NCBI GenBank assembly: GCA_032716605.1
Contig: CM064560.1
Span: 13,290,040-13,354,039, forward strand
Length of the DNA stretch: 64,000 nucleotides
Reading direction: 5' to 3'
Origin: Paralithodes platypus
Taxonomy: Eukaryota; Arthropoda; Malacostraca; Decapoda; Lithodidae
Shown: one piece after another, positions 33,314 through 42,294 of the stretch
How the letters are laid out: every line of letters starts with the position of its first letter
How positions within the stretch are numbered: the first letter of the stretch is position 1
Program-made: the position numbers and the translations under genes
The notes under the pieces: generated by a model
Seen by the model: the letters and a program-made list of their open reading frames with translations, nothing else
Told to the model about the DNA's origin: nothing
The model's database searches: none

Positions 33314-33479
33314 CCTCCTCCTATCCACTTCACTTCACTACACTAAACATGCACACCACACTTCATTCCTCCACACCAAAATTAAAAAAACACAAAATGA
33401 TGAATTGTAGCCCAGCCTCGGAGTCCCCAGGGGGGGGGGACCATAAATTCCCCCTCACCCGACCGACCATCCCCTGACG

Positions 33480-34140
33480 ACCCCACACAATTACCTGGAC
33501 CTCGGCCTGTTACTCTTTCTATTAATTTCTGCAACATTCGCGGACTTTCCTCTAACTTTCACTCTGTTGAGCACCATCTCTCCTCCTACAAACCTGATCT
33601 TCTCTTCCTCACCGAAACTCAGGTGTCTGTAGCAACATCCAGCAACCCCTTCTCTGTATCCTCCTACTTTCTCTATCCTAGTTTCAAAGCCAAAGGCGGA
33701 TGTTGTGCATATGTGCACAACAAACTCACTTGCTCTCGTGTTCCCGATTTCGACTCCTCTGAATTCTCAACTTTATGGCTTAAACTTTCCTGTCATTCTC
33801 TTACTAAATATTTCTGTGCTGTCTATCTTTCCCCTAACTCTACCAACTCTCCCAAATTCTTTGACTATCTAAACTCTACAGTGGAACACATTCTATCCAT
33901 TTCTCCTTTCTCAGAAATCTCCATCTTAGGAGATTTCAACGTTCACCACCGCCAATGGCTCTCCTCTCACACTACTGATCCACCTGGTGAACAAGCCTAC
34001 GTCTTTTCTATCCTAAATGACCTAGGCAGTTAGTTCAGCAACCCACCCGTATCCCGGATCGCATCGGAGATCGGCCCAACATTATTGACCTGTTTCTAAC
34101 TTCTAACCCTTCTTCTTATACTGTCGATCTTTTCTCTCCT
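33480..34140 (+). pseudogene. LINE copy 2 endonuclease domain, one-base deletion
   Basis: EEP endonuclease: CNIRGLSSN at ~33530, LLFLTETQ with catalytic Glu at ~33600, [11 protein letters not shown] at ~33815, and [14 protein letters not shown] at ~33915. The frame ends at 34033. Compared with copy 1 (CCTAGAGCAGTTAG), copy 2 reads CCTAGGCAGTTAG, a one-base loss that explains the stop. The SDH motif continues in the next open frame (GSSDHKLIS, ~34145). Confidence 0.85.
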
Positions 34141-36360
34141 TTGGGCTCCTCCGACCATAAACTTATCTCTGTCACCTGTCCTATCTCTCCAGTACAGCCA
34201 CCCGATCCTCCTAGCCGGCGGCGCTTGTGGCACTTTGGCGCTGCCGACTGGGAGGCTCTTCGGCAGTACTTCTTTGATTTCCCATGGAATGATTTCTGCT
34301 TCCATGGCCGAGGACCCTCGGAGAGTGCTGAACGCATTACCGAGGTAATCCTATCGGGCATGGAAGCATACATTCCATTCTCTTTCTCTCAGACTAATGC
34401 TAAAAAATCTTGGTATACTCACGCCTGTTCTACTGCTGTCCGCAATAAGGAGGAAGCATTCAAACGGTACCGACGCCTTAAAACTCAAGACTCTCATTCT
34501 TCCTATGTTTCTGCCCGGAATCAAGCCAAATCTGTTCTTCGACTCGCCAAACACTCTTTCATCAATAATAAATGCACTGAACTATCCAACTCTAGCTCTT
34601 CCCAAGCTTTCTGGCATCTAGCCAAAAACCTCTCCAACAATTTCTCTTCCTGGTCTTTCCCTCCCCTTTCCCACTCTGATGGCACAACCATCACTTCTTC
34701 CTCTGACAAAGCTAAACTCTTCGCTCAAACTTTTGCTAGAAACTCCACCTTGGATGATTCCGGTGCTATTCCTCCCTCTCCGCCCTCCTCTCTCTTACTT
34801 ATGCCTAATATCCTAATCTCTTCTAAAGATGTACTTTCTACCCTCTCTGGGCTTAACACTAATAAGGCGTACGGTCCGGACGGTGTTCCTCCTGTTGTTC
34901 TCAAAAACTGTGCTTCCGTGCTGACTCCCTGCCTAGGCAAACTCTTTCGTCTCTGTCTATCCTCTAACGTCTTCCCTTCATGCTGGAAGTTTGCTCACAT
35001 TCAACCTGTCCCAAAGAAGGGTGACCGCTCTCAACCCTCCAACTATCGTCCAATTGCTCTTATCTCTTGTCTTTCTAAAGTTTTTGAAACTATTCTTGCT
35101 TCCAAATTTCTTAAGCATTTCTCTTCTCATAATCTGCTCTCAGATCGCCAGTATGGCTTCCTTAAGGGTCGCTCTACTGGTGATCTTCTTTCATATCTTA
35201 CTAACTCTTGGTCATCCTCCTTTCGGGACTTCGGTGAGACTTTTTCTATTGCACTAGACATATCGAAAGCCTTCGATAGAGTCTGGCATAAATCTTTAAT
35301 TTCTAAACTACCCTCCTTCGGTTTCTATCCCTCCATCTGTGCCTTTGTCTCTAATTTCCTTTCCGGCCGTTCCATAGCTGCGGTTGTGGACGGCCATTGT
35401 TCACTTCCTCACCCTATAAACTCCGGTGTTCCTCAGGGCTCTGTCCTATCTCCTATTCTCTTTCTAATTTTTATAAATGATCTCCTTAACTGTACCTTAA
35501 TTCCCATCCATTCATACGCAGACGACTCAACCTTACACTACTCCCTTAGTTTTTCAGAACGCCCCAGCCAGCAATCCCTCAACGACAAACGTAATGAAGC
35601 CATAGAACTCTTAAATTCTGATCTAAATACTATTTCCAATTGGGGCAGAGAAAACCTTGTTAACTTTAATGCTTCCAAAACCCAATTTCTCCATCTATCT
35701 ACCCGTCAGGATCTCCCAGCGGACTATCCCTTATTCTTCAACAATACAAAAATCAACCCTTCATCTTCTCTCAATATTCTTGGTGTCTCTTTTTCTTCTG
35801 CTCTCATTTGGAAGGACCATATTACCATTCTTGCTAAGGCAGCCTCCCAGAAGCTGGGTGTGCTCAACCGCCTTAGGGGGTTCTTTTCCCCTGCACAGCT
35901 TCTTGCTCTGTACAGGGGCATAGTGCGCCCTTGTATTGAGTATTGTTCACATGTGTGGGGAGGTTCCTCTCACACCGCTTTCCTAGACAAAGTTGAAAGG
36001 AAGGCCTTTCGTATCATTAACTCCCGTCCACTCACCAACTCTCTGCAATCTCTCTCTCTCCACTGCAATGTTGCATCTCTCTCACTATTCTATCGCTACT
36101 ATAATAATCAGTGTTCCTCAGAGCCATCCCAGTGCATACCACCTCCTTTACGTAGGGCACGTGGTACCCGTCTTGCAACTCAATCCCACCCCTACTCTAT
36201 GCAACTCTCCAACCCAAGAGTGAAACGTTACTCTCAAACTTTCTTTTACTCAACATCTGAGCTCTGGAACTCTCTCCCAGAATCAGTCTTTCCCTCTTCC
36301 TATGACTTAAATTGCTTCAAACTCTGTGTGTCCAGGCATTTTGGCTCGAACGTCCCTTGA
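34141..36360 (+). CDS. LINE copy 2 reverse transcriptase ORF (739 codons, intact downstream of the frameshift)
   Basis: The open frame begins in the last endonuclease motif (SSDHK) and runs through RT to the C-terminus. Motifs: [15 protein letters not shown] (~34860), [16 protein letters not shown] (~35040), [13 protein letters not shown] (~35250), [14 protein letters not shown] (~35420), [11 protein letters not shown] with catalytic YADD (~35510) and [10 protein letters not shown] (~35770). The C-terminal region ([34 protein letters not shown]) is typical of jockey/I-like LINEs. The start shown is only the first codon of the open frame; the native protein would begin upstream in the endonuclease. 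It would catalyse target-primed reverse transcription if the frame were unbroken. Confidence 0.88.
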   Translation: MGSSDHKLISVTCPISPVQPPDPPSRRRLWHFGAADWEALRQYFFDFPWNDFCFHGRGPSESAERITEVILSGMEAYIPFSFSQTNAKKSWYTHACSTAVRNKEEAFKRYRRLKTQDSHSSYVSARNQAKSVLRLAKHSFINNKCTELSNSSSSQAFWHLAKNLSNNFSSWSFPPLSHSDGTTITSSSDKAKLFAQTFARNSTLDDSGAIPPSPPSSLLLMPNILISSKDVLSTLSGLNTNKAYGPDGVPPVVLKNCASVLTPCLGKLFRLCLSSNVFPSCWKFAHIQPVPKKGDRSQPSNYRPIALISCLSKVFETILASKFLKHFSSHNLLSDRQYGFLKGRSTGDLLSYLTNSWSSSFRDFGETFSIALDISKAFDRVWHKSLISKLPSFGFYPSICAFVSNFLSGRSIAAVVDGHCSLPHPINSGVPQGSVLSPILFLIFINDLLNCTLIPIHSYADDSTLHYSLSFSERPSQQSLNDKRNEAIELLNSDLNTISNWGRENLVNFNASKTQFLHLSTRQDLPADYPLFFNNTKINPSSSLNILGVSFSSALIWKDHITILAKAASQKLGVLNRLRGFFSPAQLLALYRGIVRPCIEYCSHVWGGSSHTAFLDKVERKAFRIINSRPLTNSLQSLSLHCNVASLSLFYRYYNNQCSSEPSQCIPPPLRRARGTRLATQSHPYSMQLSNPRVKRYSQTFFYSTSELWNSLPESVFPSSYDLNCFKLCVSRHFGSNVP

Positions 36361-36467
36361 TTTTGGCCCTGTCACTCTTTCAACTATGGGGGAGGCACTC
36401 GGTATAGGCAGTTATGCCTTTTGCCTCCCTCAATCACATAGAAAAAAAAAAAAAAAAAAAAAATCTT

Positions 36468-37560
36468 ACTAACTCTTGGTCATCCTCCTTTCGGGACTTC
36501 GGTGAGACTTTTTCTATTGTGCTAGAGACATATCGAAAGCCTTCGATAGAGTCTGGCACAAATCTCTAACTTCCCATCTACCCTCCTTCAGTTTCTATCC
36601 CTCTACCTGTGCGTTTGTCTCATATTTCCTTTCAGACCGCTCCATTGTTGCAGTTGTGGACGACCATCACTCGCTTCCTCAACTTATCAACTCCGGTGTT
36701 CCTCAGGGTTCTGTCCTGTCTCCAATTTTCTTTCTAATAAATATTAATGATCTCCTAAACTTGACCTCTAGTCCTATCTACTCATATGGAGATGACTACC
36801 TTACACTATTCAACTCGTTTTTCAAATCAAACCAGCATGCAATCACTCTAAAACACATATAATAGGGCGACAGAATGTCTATTTTCTGATCTATCAATTA
36901 TTTCTGATTGGGGCAGAGAAAATCTTGTTACTTTCAATGACTCCAAGACCCAATTTCTCCCTCTATCTTTCCATCTCAATCTTCCGCAAGATTATCAATT
37001 ATTCTTCAACAATATACAAACCAACTCTTCATCTTTTCTCAATATTCTAGGTGTATCTTTTTCATCCGACATTTCTTGAAACAATCATATTACCACTCTT
37101 GCTAAAACAGCTTCCCAAAAGTTGGGTTTACTCAACCGTCTCCGTGGATTCTCACCCCCACACAGCTTCTTGCTCTGTATCGGTGCACAGTACACCCCTG
37201 TATCGAATATTGTTTGCATGTGTGGGGAGGCTCCACTCATACAGCACTTTTTGAATAAGTAGAATCAAAAGCATTTCGCCTCATCAACTCACTTAATCTT
37301 ACTAGTTCCCTCTTTCTACACGCTCTTTCACTCTTCTATCGCTATTACAACAATCAGTGTTCTTCAGAACTCTCGGCGAGTGCGAGGCACCCACCTTTCA
37401 GCTCTCTAACCCAAGAATTGGCAAATTTTCGCAGTCTTTCTTTTTACTCAACAAGTGAATCTGGAACTATCTCCCTCAATCAATCTTTCCTTCATCCTAT
37501 GACTTAAATTACTTTAAACTTCGTGTGTCCAGGCATCTTGACCCCAACGTCCCTTGAATT
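36468..37560 (+). pseudogene. LINE copy 1 reverse transcriptase, 3' half, degraded
   Basis: Recognisable by comparison with copy 2: [20 protein letters not shown] near 36674-36730, YSYGDDYLTLF in place of YADD (~36780, with Ala to Gly), and HVWGG-like and VSRH-like C-terminal pieces. There are numerous stops and frame changes. Far more decayed than copy 2, in line with being the older host of the insertion. Confidence 0.8.
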
Positions 37561-37654
37561 TGGTTCTCTATCACTCTTTTGGTTCTGGGGGAGACACTAG
37601 TACAGGCAACCTGCCTTTTGTTTCCTTCATACACATACACAAAACAAATAAACT

Positions 37655-37751
37655 TTACTCATTTGATATCTATTTAGCTTTCCAACCTGAGTAAAATCGT
37701 CTAATGCTAGCCAGAACCATGTGAAAATGTGTCCTCGAAGACTGCAAAGGG
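37655..37751 (-). mobile_element. MITE B/C remnant ending 26 bp before an exon
   Basis: The right half of a TTAACCC...GGGTTAA element (compare 40640-40741: CCTAATAATAGCCAGAATAA and CCTCAAAGGGTTAA). Here TCTAATGCTAGCCAGAACC and CTGCAAAGGG end at TTAA 37752-37755. The left half is missing where the LINE tail abuts. Confidence 0.65.
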
Positions 37752-37777
37752 TTAATAGTGTTTTATTTCTCACATAG

Positions 37778-37900
37778 GGGGCCTGGCTGATCCTGGGAAT
37801 GGGGTGCCTGGTTTCCTTCCTTACCCTGCTACTAGAACTGGCATTCAAATTTGGGACTCAAGAAACAGACGGGGTAATCAAACTGGGACTTAAGAAATAG
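37778..37900 (+). CDS. Ionotropic receptor, last coding exon: M4 and C-terminal tail
   Basis: Begins after acceptor TTTTATTTCTCACATAG in phase 0. It encodes GAWLILGMGCLVSFLTLLLE plus LAFK, a 22-24 residue hydrophobic segment starting G-A-W and ending L-L-L-E-L. This is the hallmark of iGluR/IR M4 (typically QGAF...FLLEL). A 16-residue cytoplasmic tail follows, ending at TAG 37898-37900. Joined to LTNDHLQ of the previous exon it completes the LQ-G-A-W/F family motif across the splice. The tail codons form the first copy of a ~32-bp repeat that continues into the 3' UTR. Confidence 0.83.
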   Translation, partial: GAWLILGMGCLVSFLTLLLELAFKFGTQETDGVIKLGLKK

Positions 37901-37945
37901 ACGGTGTAACCCAAACTGGTAATCAAGACTTAGACGGGAATGTAA
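37826..37945 (+). repeat. ~32-bp degenerate tandem spanning the receptor tail and 3' UTR
   Basis: Three units share TGGGACT(C/T)AAGAAA(C/T)AGAC and a GG(G/T)GTAA(T/C)C block: one coding (from ~37850), one containing the stop (from ~37882), and one degenerate (from ~37914). The stop TAG corresponds to CAG in the first unit. Confidence 0.65.
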
Positions 37946-38685
37946 CAGAGGATGGAAAGGTACTTTTGTTAGGTTCTTATTAACTTATAGGTTGAAATGA
38001 TTACCTCTATTTATATATTACTTATTAAGTGTGTTAATATAAATGTTTATTAATATGTTTTTTTATCAATTTTATTGGTCACTAATATTGTGGTAATTAA
38101 TATGTAATTTACCACCAAAGTAAAACAATTGTTGAACAAAAATGTAAGTGGTAAACAAAAGTATGGCAGAAATAATAAATAATACACAAACTAATATTTG
38201 TTGTTACTTATGTCTCTCACGGTTGCTTAAGTTTCTTGGACACTTATGACCACTAGCGTTCACTCTCAATCACTAATTGTACTACTGCGAAATATTACAC
38301 GTATGTTACCGCTCTGTTTTAACCCACAATAATCGCCTCTACATGCAGTGTATTATACATCTAACAATAGAGCAAGCCACATACTATTATATAACCGAAA
38401 ATATATCAAATAAGATCAAATTATCACATCGACAATCGATATAAAAGAAATATTTAATAGTTTTTTCCGAGACTAGGCCTACACGATTATATTTTTGACA
38501 TATGGTAAGTAATAAAATATACTGTATACGAAATATATGAAAGAACATACATTTGTAATGCTCTTTCCATATGTGTCATCAGCAATTTGTTATCATCAAC
38601 AGTTGTTTTTATATGAATAATATATAATTCAGTACTCAATTCAGTTGGAGAGAGTCCAACATGATCCGTCACACACCAGACACGG
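37901..38685 (+). other. Receptor 3' UTR candidate and AT-rich flank; candidate AATAAA at 38174-38179
   Basis: AT-rich sequence without open frames. The first canonical plus-strand polyadenylation hexamer I noted is AATAAA at 38174-38179, about 275 bp after the stop. No downstream GU-rich element is obvious. Confidence 0.4.
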
Positions 38686-38689
38686 TTAA

Positions 38690-39135
38690 AAGGAGGTATA
38701 TCGTTTTTCTAGACCCCCTTCTCCCTCATGTTTAGTCCCATTAGTTTTGATGTATTAAGATCTTTCGCCCAATTTCTTGGCAATGTTAATTTAAGACTGT
38801 TCGTGCCATTTAGGTGTCGATTATATTCTTGGCGAGCGATAGAGAGCCTGTAATTTCGAAGGAACTGGCCTTCGGCCTGCACATGTTTCTACCGAAAAAT
38901 GTACACATTAATCTCGAAGGGGGATCTTGAGGATGTTTTTTTTTAAGCTTGATGGAGGCCTAGGGAAGAAACTAAAATACATATACAGTATATACAAACA
39001 TATATAAGCAAATACATATACAGTATATATAAACATATATAAGCAAATACATATACAGTATATACAAACATATATAAGCAAATACATATACAGTATATAT
39101 AAACATATATAAGCAAATCAATAGGACCGACCCCC
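38690..39135 (+). mobile_element. MITE A copy 6, with a ~35-bp tandem in its A-rich tract
   Basis: TTAA at 38686-38689; the right target reads ATAA (39136-39139). It has the GGTGTCGATTATATTCTTGG, GCGAGCGATAGAGAGCCTG and CCTTCGGCC landmarks. At 38978-39118 the tract before the end is a tandem of ACATATACAGTATAT plus AAACATATATAAGCAAAT. Confidence 0.82.
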
Positions 39136-39194
39136 ATAAGCCATATACTGTAGTGTAGGTGAACTGAGCTGAGTTGGGTGGTGGAATTTGGGCC

Positions 39195-39568
39195 GAGCAG
39201 TTGAACGAGGACAACAGGTAGAAGAAGGCTCAGTTGAACGAGGACAACAGGTAGAAGAAGGCTCAGTTGAACGAGGACAACAGGTAGAAGAAGGCTCAGT
39301 TGAACGAGGACAACAGGTAGAAGAAGGCTCAGTTGAACGAGAACAACAGGTAGAAGATCAGTTGAACGAGGACAAAGGTAGAAGAAGGCTCAGTTGAACG
39401 AGGACAACAGGTAGTAGAAGAAGGCTCAGTTGAACGAGGACAACAGGTAGAAGAAGGCTCAGTTGAACGAGGACAACAGGTAGAAGAAGGCTCAGTTGAA
39501 CGAGGACAACAGGTAGAAGAAGGCTCAGTTGAACGAGGACAACAGGTAGAAGAAGGCTCAGTTGTTGA
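39195..39568 (+). repeat. 33-bp minisatellite, about eleven copies
   Basis: The unit is CAGTTGAACGAGGACAACAG plus GTAGAAGAAGGCT. Two units are shortened near 39355-39415. The open frame (V-E-R-G-Q-Q-V-E-E-G-S) results from the period and shows no other coding feature. Confidence 0.93.
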
Positions 39569-39742
39569 ATAGTGCCGAGTGGTCGATTGGTTCTTATAAC
39601 ACTATCTGCTGCGACGATTTGGGAGATATTAATGATGTTGTTTTATTATTATTGAGGGGTCTGACTTTGCTTGCCGTTTTAGAGCAATGTATTTTAAGTT
39701 TGCCCCTTAGACTAAAACAAAATCCTTCCCTGATCCCCTTAA

Positions 39743-40527
39743 CAGGGAGGAGGAAGTTACTTTTTCTGGACCCCCTTCTCCCTCATGGTTAGTCCCCATA
39801 GTTTTGAGATTTTAAAACGGCCCCATTAGTTTGGCGATTATAAGACCTTTCGTCCCAATCCTTTGTCAATATTAAGACGTTTTGTGCCATTTGGGTGTCG
39901 ATTTTTTTCCTGGCGAGCTATAGCGAGCCTCTAATTTTTAGGAGGAATCTGTCTTTGGCCGGGAATTTTTTTTACAGAAAAATGTACACATTTATCTCAA
40001 AGGAAGTTCCTGGGGTCTTTTTTAACCCAATCAGTGCGGGCGATTTTACGCTATAATAGGGCTCATTCAGGCACTCCTGATTGCTTAAGCAAGTGCCTGA
40101 ATCAAATTAAATTTTTGCAGCAAAAAAATTGAAGAAACGAGCATTCAAAATACACCAAAATGACCTCCCAAGCTAGCGGGGCTCACCCACAGCATTACTA
40201 CAGACATTGGCAATATTCGCTAATAAATAGTAATGTTCCGATACATTTGCCATTGGCAACACTGAATATATCTCTCGAGATCACACCACAGAGCCTCAGT
40301 GCCATGCCAGTCATGCCGGAGAGAGGATGGGGGCCTGCCGCGCTCCTGATCACTCACACTCGTCTCCATAGGCTTTAATGGGCTTTAAATTCCAGGATAT
40401 TTCCAGGACGAACCTATACGGTAACCGCAGTGATAGGGTTAAAGCTTGATGGAGGCTTATAGTGAGGAAACTGAAAAATAAGTATATACCGGTAACAATA
40501 AATAGACCAAAACTATACCCTACCCCC
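39743..40527 (+). mobile_element. MITE A copy 7, containing a nested TTAA element
   Basis: TTAA at 39739-39742 and 40528-40531. The family landmarks run to GTCTTTTTTAA near 40025 and resume at TTAAAGCTTGATGGAGGC (40439). The native ...TTTTAAGCTTGATGG junction supplied the TTAA used by the nested insertion. Confidence 0.85.
40026..40438. mobile_element. 413-bp TTAA element (MITE B) nested in MITE A copy 7
   Basis: TTAA at 40022-40025 and 40439-40442. The inverted ends are CCCAATCAGTGCGGGCG and CCGCAGTGATAGGG. Short frames inside show no known domain. Confidence 0.82.
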
Positions 40528-40531
40528 TTAA

Positions 40532-40741
40532 CCCCCTGAGGGCTAGGACGCATATTATTAGTTTATTCTGGCTATCATTAAGACGAGGTTATTCAGTTTA
40601 GGAAGGGATTGTGGGAGTCTGCAGAGCGATGATTGGGACATTTTTTACCCCTTTGACTGCTAGAGAGCCTTCCAAAACTGAATAAAATCTCCTAATAATA
40701 GCCAGAATAAACTGTCATAACGCTTCATAATCCTCAAAGGG
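40532..40741. mobile_element. 210-bp TTAA element (MITE C) with long inverted repeats
   Basis: TTAA at 40528-40531, shared with the end of MITE A copy 7, and 40742-40745. AGTTTATTCTGGCTATCATT (left) mirrors AATAATAGCCAGAATAAACT (right). The ends are CCCCCTGAGG and CCTCAAAGGG. Confidence 0.85.
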
Positions 40742-40771
40742 TTAAACGGTTTGCAGAGTATGTATTAATTT

Positions 40772-40930
40772 TTAGTAGGCCAGAAATCGTGACCCCCAAC
40801 CTTTGTGTGTCAAAAAGGGCTAGAGCAAATGAGCTGTAAATTTCCATTACCTGTCTTCCTCTTCCCAATGATAGAAGTATTAGCTCAATTTTGAATTATA
40901 TAGGTCAATTTTTTTGGCTCAAATGTAATT
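40772..40930 (+). repeat. Dispersed repeat D, copy 2
   Basis: GTAGGCCAGAAATCGTGACC, GCTAGAGCAAATGAGCTGTA and AATGATAGAAGTATTAGCTC match 21597-21800. Confidence 0.6.
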
Positions 40931-41026
40931 AATAGACTATTGTGTCGCAGTGTTGTAAGGTGATCCAAGCCCTAGTGACTAACTGTGGAAGAACTGCACT
41001 TTTGAGAAATAACAGACCAGTCTAGT

Positions 41027-41027
<1 letters not shown>

Positions 41028-41062
<35 letters not shown>
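41028..41062 (+). repeat. (AAT)n microsatellite
   Basis: About a dozen ATA/AAT triplets in a row. Confidence 0.9.
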
Positions 41063-41065
<3 letters not shown>

Positions 41066-41104
41066 TATTATTAGTATTAATATAAGGTAATAAACTGGGT
41101 TGAG

Positions 41105-41425
41105 TGATCAAATTGCGTCGAATAGTCTAATTGGGGCGTTTGGTCAGATTGTGATGAGAACGGCCTAATCAGGTTGAGAATTTTCTATTTAGATTGACAA
41201 TTGTCTACCTAGGCTGAGAACTGGCTAATTAGGTGTACAACGATATAATTAGGTTGAGAACGGTCTAATTAGGTTGAAAATCGTCGAATTACGCTGATAA
41301 CAATATAATTTAATTGAGAACGGTCTAATTAGGCTGAACATGGTCTAATTAGGCTGAAAACGGTCTAATTAGGCTGAAAACGGTCTAATTAGGCTGAGAA
41401 CAGTTTAATTAGGCCAAAAACAGCC
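41105..41425 (+). repeat. Degenerate ~21-bp minisatellite (GGTCTAATTAGGCTGAAAAC)
   Basis: About fifteen copies of the GTCTAATTAGG(C/T)TGA(G/A)AAC unit. The rightmost units (41325-41405) are most alike and the left ones more diverged. Confidence 0.9.
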
Positions 41426-41449
41426 GAATTGAGCCGAGCAGCCGTATTG

Positions 41450-41763
41450 CTCCGGGGCATCTCCCTCGTGTTTAATTCCATTGGTTTTTAGATTTTCAGA
41501 CGTTCGACTCATCAGTTTGGCGATTTTATGACTTTACACCCCATTTTTGTTGTCAAAATTAAGACTTTTCGTGCCATGTAGGTGTCCATTTTAAGAGTAA
41601 CGGGTCTTTGGTTGGGACATTTTTCTACCGAAAAATTTACAAATTTATCTTGAAGAGGGTTCTCGGGGGTGTTTTTCTTACATTTTGATGAAGGTCTAGG
41701 CAGGAGACTGAAAATTTATAAAAAGAGATAAAATAATAAGCAAATAAATACGGCCATCTCCCC
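41450..41763 (+). mobile_element. MITE A copy 8
   Basis: Left end unclear (GGGGCATCTCCCTCGTG at about 41456). Landmarks include GTTTGGCGATTTTATGAC, GTGCCATGTAGGTGTCC and TGATGAAGGTCTAGGCAGG. The right end GGCCATCTCCCC is followed by TTAA at 41764-41767. Confidence 0.75.
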
Positions 41764-41929
41764 TTAATTCTAATCCTATAACGACATGGTTAATGTCTTA
41801 TATGCCCCTAAATTTTCGTTTGGTATCATCTATATATAACCAATTCTTTGTGTGAAGTTCTTAGTTAACTATTATGTATTACAATATCCTGAAGATCGAC
41901 TAAAACATTTTCTTGGCCATTGTTTGGGG

Positions 41930-42203
41930 GGTTTATTAAGGGGCAAGGGTTTACTAAGGGGCAAGTGTTTATTAAGGGGCAAGGGTTTATTAAAGGGTAA
42001 GGGTTTATTAAGGGGTAAGGGTACTATTAAAGGGTAAGGGTTTATTAAAGGGTAAGGGTACTATTAAAGGGTAAGGGTTTATTAAAGGGTAAGGGTTTAT
42101 TAAGGGGTAAGGGTTTATTAAGGGGCAAGGGTTTATTAAGGGGCAAGGGTTTATTAAGGGGCAAGGGTTTATTAAGGGGTAAGAGTTTATTAATGGGCAA
42201 GGG
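41930..42203 (+). repeat. 18-bp satellite, cluster 1 (about 15 copies)
   Basis: The unit is TTTATTAAGGGGCAAGGG with GGGTAAGGG variants. A few units with GTACTATTAAAGGG are shared between 42023 and 42072. It ends directly at the LTR-like start at 42207. Confidence 0.92.
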
Positions 42204-42243
42204 TTTTGTTATGCCCTGTTTTTCTACAGGATTAACTTGGGTA

Positions 42244-42294
42244 ATGTGAGTTCTAACTGACTGGGTTATATACCCAGTCAGTTAGAACTCACAT
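42244..42294. repeat. Perfect palindrome, 23-bp arms and 5-nt loop
   Basis: ATGTGAGTTCTAACTGACTG plus GGT, then TATAT, then the exact complement. It lies 37 bp inside the LTR-like edge. The young LTR has a comparable hairpin (53677-53710) at its opposite edge. Confidence 0.9.

Larger units (their letters stand above)
33314..36462 (+). mobile_element. Jockey-like LINE copy 2, nested in copy 1, poly(A) tail
   Basis: Target duplication ATCTT (33309-33313 and 36463-36467; its first A merges with the tail). A poly(A) run lies at 36442-36463. The structure is 5' leader, endonuclease, RT, then a 3' UTR with CCTGTCACTCTTTCAAC and GGGGGAGGCACTCGG. The family also left the fragment at 11940-12200. Assignment to the jockey/I-like group rests on domain architecture and motif style, with no tree. 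Confidence 0.88.
31180..37645 (+). mobile_element. Jockey-like LINE copy 1, split by a nested sister copy (33314-36462)
   Basis: The left part is 31180-33313 and the right part 36463-37645. The sequence left of the nested copy (CTTGCTTATCTT) joins directly onto the sequence right of it (ACTAACTCTTGGTCATCC), reproducing the unbroken order seen in copy 2 near 35190-35215. The copy is heavily mutated. Its left boundary is uncertain. The right end is an A-rich tail (ACACAAAACAAATAAA). Confidence 0.82.

Noticed and set aside
39188..39397. ORF with VERGQQVEEGS repeats as a gene
   Set aside because: Caused by a 33-bp minisatellite; it loses frame at shortened units and has no flanking coding sequence.
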